This document shows, one piece after another, positions 55,107 through 64,000 of a stretch of 64,000 bases of DNA. Numbering within the stretch: position 1 is the stretch's first letter; each line of letters begins with the position of its first letter. Both the position numbers and the translations under genes were made by a program. Below the pieces are notes generated by a model. That model did no database searches. It was not told the origin of the DNA and was given only the letters and a program-made list of their open reading frames with translations. The DNA lies in contig NW_022985448.1 in the NCBI RefSeq assembly GCF_010093595.1, positions 754,180-818,179 of the forward strand. Reading direction: 5' to 3'. The DNA comes from Mytilinidion resinicola. Its lineage: Eukaryota; Ascomycota; Dothideomycetes; Mytilinidiales; Mytilinidiaceae.

Positions 55107-58038
55107 ATGGAGCAACCGGCATCTCCCCTCATGAACTCGACTTCGATCTTCCCAAACTCTATGGACCTCCTCATGGTGGTACCACGCCTTCTGCAGCGAG
55201 CAGGGTCGTTCGCCGAACACATGGACACTATGTTTGGAAAGCTTCGCAGTGGAGGTAGTGTTATAGCAGGGCCGACTACTTCGCAGATCGCCAATGCTAC
55301 AATTACTCGCATCGGGACGTTTGCACAGGAGTCAATATCTTCGGCAGCGACGTCAGCGCTCCGCGATCAAGATGACACGGCGGGAATGTCATTCTTCCAA
55401 ACCATGAAGAGCGTCGGCGGATTCTTCAATTACATGACATCGAAATGGGCCATTGCAACCTTCGTTACTGTAGGCTTCTCTTGTGAAATGAGGATATGGA
55501 CTCAGGACTGACGGCAAGCGATAGGCTATACTGCTGAACCGAACACAATTCTACGCCTCTAGTAGAGTCCCTATTACACTGAACAAGTGGTACCTACGCC
55601 TCACGCTCTACCTCCTCCCCACGGTCATCCTCCTATACCGCATCCAGTGGATACTGCAAGCTATACAGTGCCAAACCTCACCAAGCTGGTCGGAGATGCA
55701 ATACGGTAGCTCTGGAAAGGGCATGGACACAGAGTTCGCTGGAGAGGGCGGCTTCTTATGGAAAATGAGCTCCTCCCTTCTCCTAGGACAAGGCGACGAG
55801 GTTTCTTGCCGTGCGGCTAATATGTTGCCTCCTGATGCGAGCACGCCCCGGCCCTCTGGCTCGCTGTCTTTGCTCTGGCCCCTATTCATTTCCTTGGGCT
55901 TTAGCCAATTCATTGAAACATTGGCGTGTGCCCTCCAGGGCCGCCAGCCCTCGCCAGAGACGGGCATGACGATATTTGAACACTCTCTAGCTTTTGCAGA
56001 AGCTGAAGCCATTATAACCAACCCACTAGGCCCTGACATGTTTCGACCTTTGCCCGCGAAAACGATTACCACCTTCGATGGCACTTCTTTGGTTTTGAGC
56101 GGTGCTGCAGCTGTTCAGTTTGCCAACGTGCCTCCGGAGGTGCTGGTCATATCACTCATCTCAAGTCTCAGCCACTTCAGCAGTAATGTTTTGGCAATCA
56201 CGGGGCTACGAGCGAGGGTCCGACTGGTGTCAACTGGGATATGGGGTCTCTGCTATCTGTCAGCCTTCGTCTGGGCTTTTATTCGGGCTACCGATCTTGT
56301 TGGCGATCCAGGCACTCAAGTTGGTATACTCAGGTTTCCTACTATTTGCATCGTTGGTTTTATCCCTCACTTGCTCATCATGATTGGGATCTTGGCTTGT
56401 GGGTTTGTCTACGCTCTTGCCTTCATCCTGACTGCTATGGCTGTGCCTTCAGGTCACGAAGACGCTTCCTCCCTGACCGGCAGATTGAGATTCGCCTACC
56501 AGAATCTGCAAGCAAACATACACTTGTCTACAATCACACCTATCAGAGTCAACTGGCAAGAAGACTTCTACACCTTCATTTTGAAATTCGGCTTCATAGT
56601 TCTCACCGCTGCCAGCGAAGCGGTGTATCTTAACGAAGGCACGAGGATCAACATAAGTCCGTCTACATGGCTAGAGGAGAAAAGATTCCAGGAAGCCTTT
56701 GATCGAAGAGCGCTGCTTCGACGTAATCGCGATGCCCTCCCACAAGAGCTGCGTAGTGATATGATCGCGGACGGGGTCTCTTTGGTTGATCAATCGGAAG
56801 TAGGACGACATAACATGCCCCAAGGGTCTGGGTATGCTCACGAAAGGAAAACCCGTGGTGCCAATCCCACATCCGAAGCTTCAAGAGCTGTGGGGAGAGA
56901 TGAAGGCGTGGGTATACAGCAACGGCGCGGAAGATGGTTCCTGACATTCCAGTTCATAAAGGGAATCTTCTGGCTACTCATGACACTGTATGCGAAAGTC
57001 GCAATGACTATCCTACGAAAACTTGGAATTGCCTACAGTCCAGTTTGGGTGAGGAAACTTGCAGGTACGCCAAGCAAAGCAAAGGGCAAGAAACAGAAGC
57101 TGGACACGAAGGATGCACAGAACCACAGCGTTCGGGAATTCTGGATGGTTAATGCCGAGGGGCACTTGATACAGCCCTCCGATACGAACGTGGATGTGGA
57201 AGCTGAGACAAGGAGAAGACTCGAAGATGCCGGCATGTACCAGGAAGGGAGTGTCATACGAGGCGATGGAGTCAGTGGCGACGACGTCCTGGACTCTAGA
57301 CTCTACAACTGGTGGAAAACTGGTGGCTGGTGGGGCGATATTGACACCAGCGGTCAGTACGAAGATTCGCACCAAGACGATGACAATACGAGCGTAGTAT
57401 CTATGGCTACGACATCCACTCAAGACGATGATGCATTGAGCGTTATGTCAACGGAAGATCTCGATGACGGCCAAAGAACACCAACCCAAGAATCTTTTTT
57501 TCCCCGGACTCGCGAAGGAACGCCCGTCGATGATCCACTAATCGACATGACTCGCCTCTCTCGTCTTCTTGATCCCCACAATGCAGAGGAAGAAGAAGAG
57601 GCTAGACTGCTGGCCCGTCATCTGAGCAGCGAAGGAGTCATGACTCGCTCGAGATTCCAAAGATCCGTCGAAAGGGAGCAGACTCGCCTTCTCACGTCCT
57701 CGAGATACAGGCCTGCTGGTCTCCAAGTTAGTGCTCATCCAACTCCAGAGGAAGAGGAAAAGATGCTGGAGCACTTCATCCTGGAGAAGCGCAATAGTAA
57801 GCCTTTTGCTTCGGCGAGCAGTAATGTGGCATCCTGGAACGATGGTGCTGAAGGGATGGGCTCTGAGGGTCCACAGTGTGTGGTCTGCCAGCTCAGTCCT
57901 CGTACGATCCTGGTATGGCCTTGCGGGTGCTTGAGTCTTTGCGATGATTGTCGGGTTGGCCTTGCTTCGAAAAACTATACTACGTGCGTCTGTTGCCGGA
58001 CTAGCGTCGTTGCTTATTCACGATTGTATGTTCCTTGA
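55107..58038 (+). CDS. Multi-spanning membrane RING protein, Asi1/Asi3-like E3 ligase
   Basis: Two exons, 55107-55469 and 55525-58038, giving 958 residues. Hydrophobic spans lie near 105-120, 135-160, 255-270, 360-400 (GIWGLCYLSAFVWAF) and 420-460 (ICIVGFIPHLLIMIGILACGFVYALAFIL), with another near 620-640. The C-terminus (about 905-955) has CVVCQLSPRTILVWPCGCLSLCDDC, then CVCC, a RING-type zinc finger spaced like that of yeast Asi1 and Asi3. Those proteins form the inner-nuclear-membrane ubiquitin ligase that removes mislocalised membrane proteins and restrains amino-acid-sensor signalling. An acidic, Ser-rich linker precedes the RING. The intron (55 nt) follows FVT. ATG 55107 is the first in frame. 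The role is inferred from architecture. Confidence 0.82.
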
Positions 58039-58428
58039 TGAGTTTTGTAGCAGCGGCATTGGGGTTGGCTCTCGTTATGGTAGAGTAACAGGTACATAGC
58101 ATGCTATTAATACGTACATTATCATTGACTACGGCGTAAAATGGAGTGATTTGTCCTTAATTATGATGTCTGGCCCAATTCCAAGCCGTGCTGTTCTCAC
58201 ATACCTCCCTAATCGGACCTGGGCTTGCGACCACTAAGGGGCGCACGTGACGAAGGCCAATCTTATTTCCCGATGCCCTATCTCACTGAAGACGTCAACC
58301 CCCAACTTTCCTCTCCCATCCCATCACCAACCACCGCACATTAGCAGCGACATTGCTCACCATCTACGACTGACCAGACCAACTGGCTCAGTCCCCTGCT
58401 ACACCTCACCAGCTTCTCCCCTAATTAT
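58039..58428. other. Short intergenic region
   Basis: About 390 nt between two same-strand genes; the last 150 nt are CT-rich leader. No other feature seen. Confidence 0.5.
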
Positions 58429-61400
58429 ATGCAATCTGGGCCCTTCCACGATTCTCAAAACATTCTCACCCAAGAACCCACCCAAGTCGATCAGAACTCC
58501 CCCCAGCATGGACGCCTCCCTGATTATGACCCGGCCTCATCGCTCCCTCCTGCCGGAGAGCGGAGAGCGCCAGACCAGCCTCCGGGCGTGGTCGCCCGCG
58601 ACGATGCGGCTCCGTCGCACAGTCGCGTCGCGGCCGATCTTCATGAATCCGCGCGATTGAGCCAGACGTCGCCGTCTCCCGGGAGCCGCATCGAAGAGTA
58701 TGAGAAATCAGTAGCACAGCTGATCAGAAAGAAGTCCGACGGGCCTGTATTTGAGGTTATCAAGAAGGCTAGGACGCCTGATGACAAGCGTTCTCCTATT
58801 ACGACCCTTCCCAATGGTACGTCGCACGAACACCGACTCCTTCCAATAAATCATCATAATGACACTTGGAGTATTGCTAATGCGTACTATATAGAAATCC
58901 TTACCCATGCGTTGTCACACTTATCGCCGAACGACTTGTCTGCCGTCTCTCTCGTCTCGCGTCGCTTCAATGCCTTGGTTACCACACCACATGCCTGGAG
59001 AGTTGCTTTTGCTCGTTACTTCCTCGGTCCAGAGTCTCTGAAAGAACAGTCTGTACAATTGCTTTTGGAGGATACTGGCGAAGTTTTACGCTCGGAGAAG
59101 CGTTCCTTCACGAGGCTTACTGCATTGGCTTCATGGCGGAGCGAATACATCCTGAGGACTCGACTTCTACGGTCTTTGACAAGAGGGAGACCGGTGCAAA
59201 CTCCTACTTCGTTGGCTGCTGCACGAGCTGGACAATCCCAGGCTGCAAATCCGATTGTCATGTACAATGCACAGACTTTCACGACCGTCAATCACATCCA
59301 TGCTACCTTTGGATCTGGTCTAAACAAACGCCTTCCAAGATTCATCCACGGTTCAGACGATGTGGGCGCCGCTTCGAGCAGTGACCCATCTGCGTGCAAA
59401 GTGGACAGTTGGGGCTTGTCGGATCCTGAATTCTTTGCTCAATTCGCCGAACGTTTCCCTGGAGATGCGCAATGGGGTCTTGGCGCAGGCGACACTATCG
59501 GATGCCCAAATGTTATGGACGTCAGCCAGCCGCATGGTATGGTCTATGGTATAGGGTTTGACGGAGGTTTTGTTTACTATCGGCCTATTGAAGAGCAACG
59601 TGGTCGCTTTATAGCTCCAGCGTCTGAACTGAGCTTGCCAGATTTGGGTATTCCCAGGATGCCTTCTGTCAGTGGTGCTATTACTGCTGTCTGGATCGCC
59701 AAAACATCAACAATCCCATCCCTTTCTGAGGGCCTTGTCGGTATCATGACGGGGTCCGCGAATGGTGTCGTTACAGCTTGCAGTCTTGGTTCAGATGGAC
59801 TGCGCAGTCACCGAATGCAGCGGGGTGAGCTTACTGCTCGCTGGTGTCTCAGTCCAGGTGTGCCAATCATTGCCATTGCAGTCGACGAGTCGTATTCCTT
59901 CAAGAGACAGGCGCAGAATCGTATCTGGGCGGTTGCTTTGAACGCCTTGGGAGAACTCTTTTACCTCACAAAATTTCCAACGCGTGGAGCACTGCCTAAA
60001 GATAAAGTTGCATCCGACGACGCTACGGAATGCCTTGCGTGGGTGACAGGCCGGAGCGTCTACTGGAGTCTCGTAGAGCCTAGTAGACGTGCGGCAAGAT
60101 TCAATCCTTACAACGACTCCGATATCGACGGAAGTTATTCACCCCGTTCTTCGTGGGATGGAATGTGCTTGAGCGTAGAGCAGATCCGATCGGAGACCAA
60201 GGAAATCCAGCAATTCCTTCGAAAACAGCCCAAGGACTTTCGCAGATCTTGCAACGGCTGGGACATGAGACGACGATTGGAGGTCGATTTTGCAGGCGAC
60301 GACGGCAACTACGCCGGTGAAGCCATGGCAGTATTTGAGTGCGGTATAGAGGAGGATGACATTGCCTGTGTCAAGAGATTCACCCGCTGCAAGTTCCAAG
60401 AGAAAGACAACACTGGTGTCACTTCAAGGTCCTCGGAACTTCAAGAACCAGTCTCGCTTTTCGGACGCGCATCGACCCCCGAAATGGCTTTCAAACAACC
60501 ACTCGGCCAGCGCCTTCGGAGCTCATCTTATGTCTCTACGAGTTCATCGCCGGAGAGGGGAACACTGGTTGAAGAATGGAGATGCTCCGCTCTCTCCTTT
60601 GGCGGATTCAGGAACATTGAGCTTACGACCACGACGTTGGACTCATCAACCTTCGCGACGCTCACGTTGTCAGAAGATCCTGTGCTTGGATTCTCAACCG
60701 CATCGAACGCATCGTCTCCCTATGCCTCGCCGCAGAGTACCATGAGCCAACCGACATCACCATCTGATATTCCAGGGCAGCGTGCGCGCTTCGTCGCGGC
60801 AGGCACTAAGACCGGATGCATCTTGATCTGGGACATTCGTGCGCCAGTAGCTCGCAGCTCTGAGATTATCAATATGATCGAACCTGTTCGCATCATCTAC
60901 ACAGAGTCTCCCGAAATCGCTTCTCTGGCCTTGACCGCGCTGTACCTTGTTCATGGTGGAAACGATGGTCTCGTACAAGCCTGGGATCCTCTTGCTTCAA
61001 CCACGCAGCCAATCCGGACCCTGAACTCTCGATTTTCTTCGCGGGCTCGTCGTCGCCTGGTGCAAGCCCAAACGTCTGTCCAGGGAGTTGGCATCAATAT
61101 GTTCGCAGCTGGCGCCATCGTCCTTGATCCGGATCCAACTGTTCTGCGTGGCATGGTATCTCTTGGCACGCAGCTCCGATACTGGAGCTTCAGTTCAACA
61201 GCTGCAGATCAGTACAGATCGCAGAAACGCCGTCTCCGTCGCTCAGCACGGGGCAGCAACAACGGTGGCGAGCGCTTTGCTGGGACAGGTAGAGCCGGAA
61301 TCAAAGATTTCATTGCCAATGAAGCGTATGAGCTTGAGCGTGAGAAAGAGTCGAGCCATCGGAAGGCCAACCAGCTGGCCAAGCGTTTTGGTGTGGATCT

Positions 61401-61950
61401 GCTGGGCAGTGAAGAGGAGGCATTGGCGTATGCAGCATTGCTTAGCCAGGAAAGCTTAGAGGAGGACAAGAGAAGAAGAAGTGAAGGCGGTGGAAAGAGC
61501 GCGATTCGGAGCAATACTATCACGCCGGAAGCTAGCGTCAGTGGCACCGTCGCAGATAACTCCAGAAGGAGTGATGTCGAAGCAGCAATCGATGACGACC
61601 TTGCGGAAGCTATCAGGCGAAGCTTGGAAGAGGCAGATGGTGGTTTGATTTCGCCCTCGGCGTACTTTCAGGACCACCCAATTCCTGGGGGCAATGCTGG
61701 ATTTGACATCCCTATTCGATATGCGAAAGCTAGGCGGTCGCCCACTTCTCGCTCTAGGTCATCGCCGGTGCTGGAGACCTCTGGAGGCGCCAGTACGAAC
61801 AAGGAAATGGATGACTTGGAGTACGCCTTGCAGCTGAGTCTTGCGGAGGAGGAGAGCAAGAGGATCGGGGGTGCTGTGGCTGAAGAGGATGAGTTTCCGG
61901 CCTTGAGTCCGAGTCCTAAGGGCAAGGGCAAGGGGAAATGGAGAGCTTGA
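58429..61950 (+). CDS. F-box protein with WD-like repeats and two C-terminal UIMs
   Basis: Two exons, 58429-58816 and 58895-61950, giving 1147 residues. The 78-nt intron lies inside the F-box: LPN|EILTHALSHLSPNDLSAVSLVSRRFNALV (about residues 127-160) is rebuilt only by splicing. The middle (about 250-900) has propeller-like pieces such as GIMTGSANGVVTACSLG, AAGTKTGCILIWDIRAP and LVHGGNDGLVQAWDP, so a WD40-type propeller is likely. Near 1030 and 1103 are two ubiquitin-interacting motifs, DDLAEAIRRSLEEAD and DLEYALQLSLAEEES. F-box proteins bring substrates to SCF ubiquitin ligases through Skp1; UIMs would bind ubiquitin on the substrate or the ligase. The tail ends KGKGKGKWRA. The combination is found in other filamentous fungi; the substrate is unknown. 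Confidence 0.86.
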   Translation: MQSGPFHDSQNILTQEPTQVDQNSPQHGRLPDYDPASSLPPAGERRAPDQPPGVVARDDAAPSHSRVAADLHESARLSQTSPSPGSRIEEYEKSVAQLIRKKSDGPVFEVIKKARTPDDKRSPITTLPNGTSHEHRLLPINHHNDTWSIANAYYIEILTHALSHLSPNDLSAVSLVSRRFNALVTTPHAWRVAFARYFLGPESLKEQSVQLLLEDTGEVLRSEKRSFTRLTALASWRSEYILRTRLLRSLTRGRPVQTPTSLAAARAGQSQAANPIVMYNAQTFTTVNHIHATFGSGLNKRLPRFIHGSDDVGAASSSDPSACKVDSWGLSDPEFFAQFAERFPGDAQWGLGAGDTIGCPNVMDVSQPHGMVYGIGFDGGFVYYRPIEEQRGRFIAPASELSLPDLGIPRMPSVSGAITAVWIAKTSTIPSLSEGLVGIMTGSANGVVTACSLGSDGLRSHRMQRGELTARWCLSPGVPIIAIAVDESYSFKRQAQNRIWAVALNALGELFYLTKFPTRGALPKDKVASDDATECLAWVTGRSVYWSLVEPSRRAARFNPYNDSDIDGSYSPRSSWDGMCLSVEQIRSETKEIQQFLRKQPKDFRRSCNGWDMRRRLEVDFAGDDGNYAGEAMAVFECGIEEDDIACVKRFTRCKFQEKDNTGVTSRSSELQEPVSLFGRASTPEMAFKQPLGQRLRSSSYVSTSSSPERGTLVEEWRCSALSFGGFRNIELTTTTLDSSTFATLTLSEDPVLGFSTASNASSPYASPQSTMSQPTSPSDIPGQRARFVAAGTKTGCILIWDIRAPVARSSEIINMIEPVRIIYTESPEIASLALTALYLVHGGNDGLVQAWDPLASTTQPIRTLNSRFSSRARRRLVQAQTSVQGVGINMFAAGAIVLDPDPTVLRGMVSLGTQLRYWSFSSTAADQYRSQKRRLRRSARGSNNGGERFAGTGRAGIKDFIANEAYELEREKESSHRKANQLAKRFGVDLLGSEEEALAYAALLSQESLEEDKRRRSEGGGKSAIRSNTITPEASVSGTVADNSRRSDVEAAIDDDLAEAIRRSLEEADGGLISPSAYFQDHPIPGGNAGFDIPIRYAKARRSPTSRSRSSPVLETSGGASTNKEMDDLEYALQLSLAEEESKRIGGAVAEEDEFPALSPSPKGKGKGKWRA

Positions 61951-62215
61951 GCTTCTGTTGCGTCTTTTTCTTCTGCTTGCGCGTTATACCTTTGGCATTT
62001 CTGCCGGATTGACTGGGCGGTCTCATGATCTGCTCATTCCGTCTGGACTTTTTGAGAGCGGTTGTGGTGGGGGATGTAATAGTTATAGGGCTTTCTCTTC
62101 TGCTTTTTTCGGTTGCTTTTACTTCATAGCTGTGCATTGCCTGCGGTCGCTGTACAACAATATCGTAGTTACCAAGTCTTTTGTTTGGTTTCGAATTCAC
62201 AACGTGCGTGTGTTT

Positions 62216-62320
62216 GCCACTGCTTGGGGTGCTTCAATGCATTTTTAGTTATAGGAACGCGATAAGAAACTCTTCACCTTGGGCTATGTGGAAACTCGTT
62301 GCAGTACTCCAAGCAGGGGC
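62216..62320 (+). repeat. Dispersed repeat, copy B
   Basis: GCCACTGCTTGGGGTGCTT at 62216-62234, CTCTTCACCT at 62270-62279, then TATGTGGAAACTCGT with ATG at 62286 and a stretch reading MWKLVAVLQAGA. It matches copy A (24430 down to about 24315, minus strand) in sequence, order and spacing. Confidence 0.6.
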
Positions 62321-62880
62321 CGTCCGTCGCCCCTCAACTCTCTTCAAACCGCATCTATATGTCCCCAAAACCAGTGGTCCGACCCTTCTACCTCCCTTTC
62401 CACCAAAAACACGCAAAAGCAAGCATCCCAATCCTCCACCCTCCACCCTCCCCATCCCCGTCGCATTCTCTCCCGCGCCGAAATCCACCCCAGCAGATCC
62501 CCCTCTCGAGAACGAAGCGAGAGCCTCAGCCTCACTCGACGCGCACCCATCCACGGCACCTGCCGCCAGTAACTGCGTCAGGACCCCTCGACTATTCTCA
62601 CAGTTACATACAGGCTGCGCTACGTATTGCAACAAGCCCCATGCCCATGTCCGCAACCCCGACCAACCCCAGTGACCCGGGCCCCCTCCCGAGTCAGTCA
62701 ACGCCCAACTGCCGAGGCCGGGGCGGGGGGGGAGGGGGAGGGCAGCTTAGTGCCGGCAATTACAATAGGGCTTGTTGGTTTGCTTCACGCAGCCCTTTGC
62801 ATGCACACGCTAGCGGAGGATGTTTGCAAAGGCGGTGTTTTCTACGCGAACACGTGGGGGGTCTGGTGATGATTGATATT

Positions 62881-62912
62881 GGGGCGGGGGCCGGGGCGGG
62901 GGCCGGGGCGGG
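62881..62912 (+). repeat. G-rich tandem GGGGCGGGGGCC
   Basis: Two full units and a partial third of the 12-mer. Runs of four and five G suggest a G-quadruplex on the plus strand. Confidence 0.75.
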
Positions 62913-64000
62913 AGGTGTGGAGGGTTTTCACTGCTTTGGGTTGGGGGGGCCAATGAGAGTACGTAGGTGTGGGAGTGGCTTTTTGGACACCTTGGGTTTT
63001 ATTCTATCTTTTATACGTTGTGTCGACGGATGGATGATGAGTAGAAATTATACTATTGGTTGATTTTAATGTCTCGGTTCCGGGTTTCTAACGTCTCACG
63101 CTCCCCCCCCCCGGTAGTTGGGCCGCCGGGGGGCGGGCAGGGTGGGCGGGGTGGTCTTGTCTGGACCTGGTGCGTGATCCGAAGACGTGAAGATGTGATG
63201 AGGGAGGATGGCGCCTTGGCATATGCTGGTTTGGGGGATTATGGGAGGATTGATATGCTGGCATCTCATGCGATAGCCCTGGGAACGACGGTCTGCCTGA
63301 GATGGGTATCGTGTGAGCTTGGGTTTGCTTGCCCTGGAGCCCGTCCATGCACGCTGGGTGTTTGAAAAGGTGGTATGCTCATCAAGCACTCTATTTCGTG
63401 GGTACACCTGTCTGCTGCTGCTTGAAGGAGGGGCTCGTGGCTGGTTCTAACTCATGTCGAGTTTTTCTGGATAGCTGGGAGGCGAAGGTGGGTGGGATCA
63501 GCGGGGTTATGGATGTTACTGGAGACATCCGAAGCTGCTGTGTGAAGATTTGAGAGTATGAAATCAAGAGGATGAGACTGACAGCGCTGGAGCTTAGGGA
63601 TATGGTGGCGGATATTCTGGTGTATAGAACTATACAGATGGAAGACTAGGGTATAATAGTATGATTTTTCTACTCTGCTCGAACGATTACTGCATACTAC
63701 CGAAGAGGTGGTAGACTAGCGCAACCAAGATTAGGGATGAATTCGATATGTGGTATCGGAAACTGGAGTTAGTGAAGTACAATAGTACCTTCCGAAACTG
63801 CGAGGTTGAAATTGGTGCTGAGTAGGCATTACGATTTCGCGGTCGCTGGTTGATATATATTGTCAAGATAGACATTGAGCGCAACAAGTTAGGAATCAAA
63901 AGGAGGTACTAGAAAGACGGCGAAAAATGAAATGTCGTTTCCAATCGCATTCACTACTGAAAAGGCGTTCGCACTTCGGAGACTCTCAGAAGTCATCATA

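Larger units (their letters stand above)
61951..64000. other. Gene-poor right end with repeats
   Basis: Two kb without a supportable gene. It contains copy B of the dispersed repeat, G-rich tandems near 62881-62912, and pyrimidine-rich DNA at 62390-62480. From 63550 to the edge the DNA is AT-richer with only short frames. Confidence 0.45.

Noticed and set aside
1..64000. tRNA, rRNA, CRISPR or Starship captain
   Set aside because: Scanning for GGTTCGA-type B boxes, spaced direct repeats and tyrosine-recombinase-like frames gave nothing convincing. A covariance-model scan could still find a diverged tRNA.

Overview
The window looks like nuclear DNA of a filamentous ascomycete (Pezizomycotina). 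Genes are spliced by short GT-AG introns of about 47-105 nt, including micro-exons of 10, 15, 25 and 26 nt. The recognisable genes are fungal: MDM12 of the ERMES complex, a HET-C incompatibility protein, a large-subunit catalase with a DJ-1-like tail, S1/P1 nuclease, an Asi-type RING protein and fungal STAND proteins. A Dothideomycete is my guess from general gene style; no single marker proves it. I see no CRISPR array, operon, rRNA or tRNA.

Left part (1-16 kb), accessory character. The 3' part of a family III CoA-transferase gene and a GNAT acetyltransferase come first. Next is a protein kinase / NB-ARC / TPR-like STAND receptor carrying a one-base frameshift, then an unrecognised 230-residue minus-strand gene with no ATG-initiated frame covering its second exon, and then an ankyrin STAND-type protein. 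Both STAND proteins end in a predicted membrane segment. The block is bracketed by inverted copies of a 12-bp motif (2630-2641 and 14463-14474), each next to clusters of GCTCA motifs. A TA-rich, RIP-like decayed tract (about 13.56-14.30 kb) and a broken minus-strand gene (14.76-15.84 kb) follow.

Middle part (16-37 kb). A secreted S1/P1 nuclease and a large catalase converge. Several kb of gene-poor DNA hold only short genes: a 145-residue conserved-looking protein and a 48-residue cysteine/histidine-rich protein. MDM12 and a HET-C homologue follow, separated by about 1.9 kb with no gene I can support. No HET-domain partner gene flanks HET-C.

Right part (37-62 kb), dense housekeeping. It holds a Ccc2-type copper P-type ATPase, a 92-residue internally duplicated protein, a Rab4/Ypt4-like GTPase and a PAF-acetylhydrolase-like lipase. 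A head-to-head pair encodes respiratory subunits (NDUFS4 of complex I and subunit f of ATP synthase). Then come a 1473-residue disordered RNA-binding-like protein, an Asi1/Asi3-like membrane RING protein and an F-box/WD-like/UIM protein. The last 2 kb is non-coding, G-rich in places, and carries the second copy of a dispersed repeat also seen near 24.4 kb.

Exon coordinates were derived by hand from frame continuity, splice consensus and family motifs. No alignment or transcript data were used.
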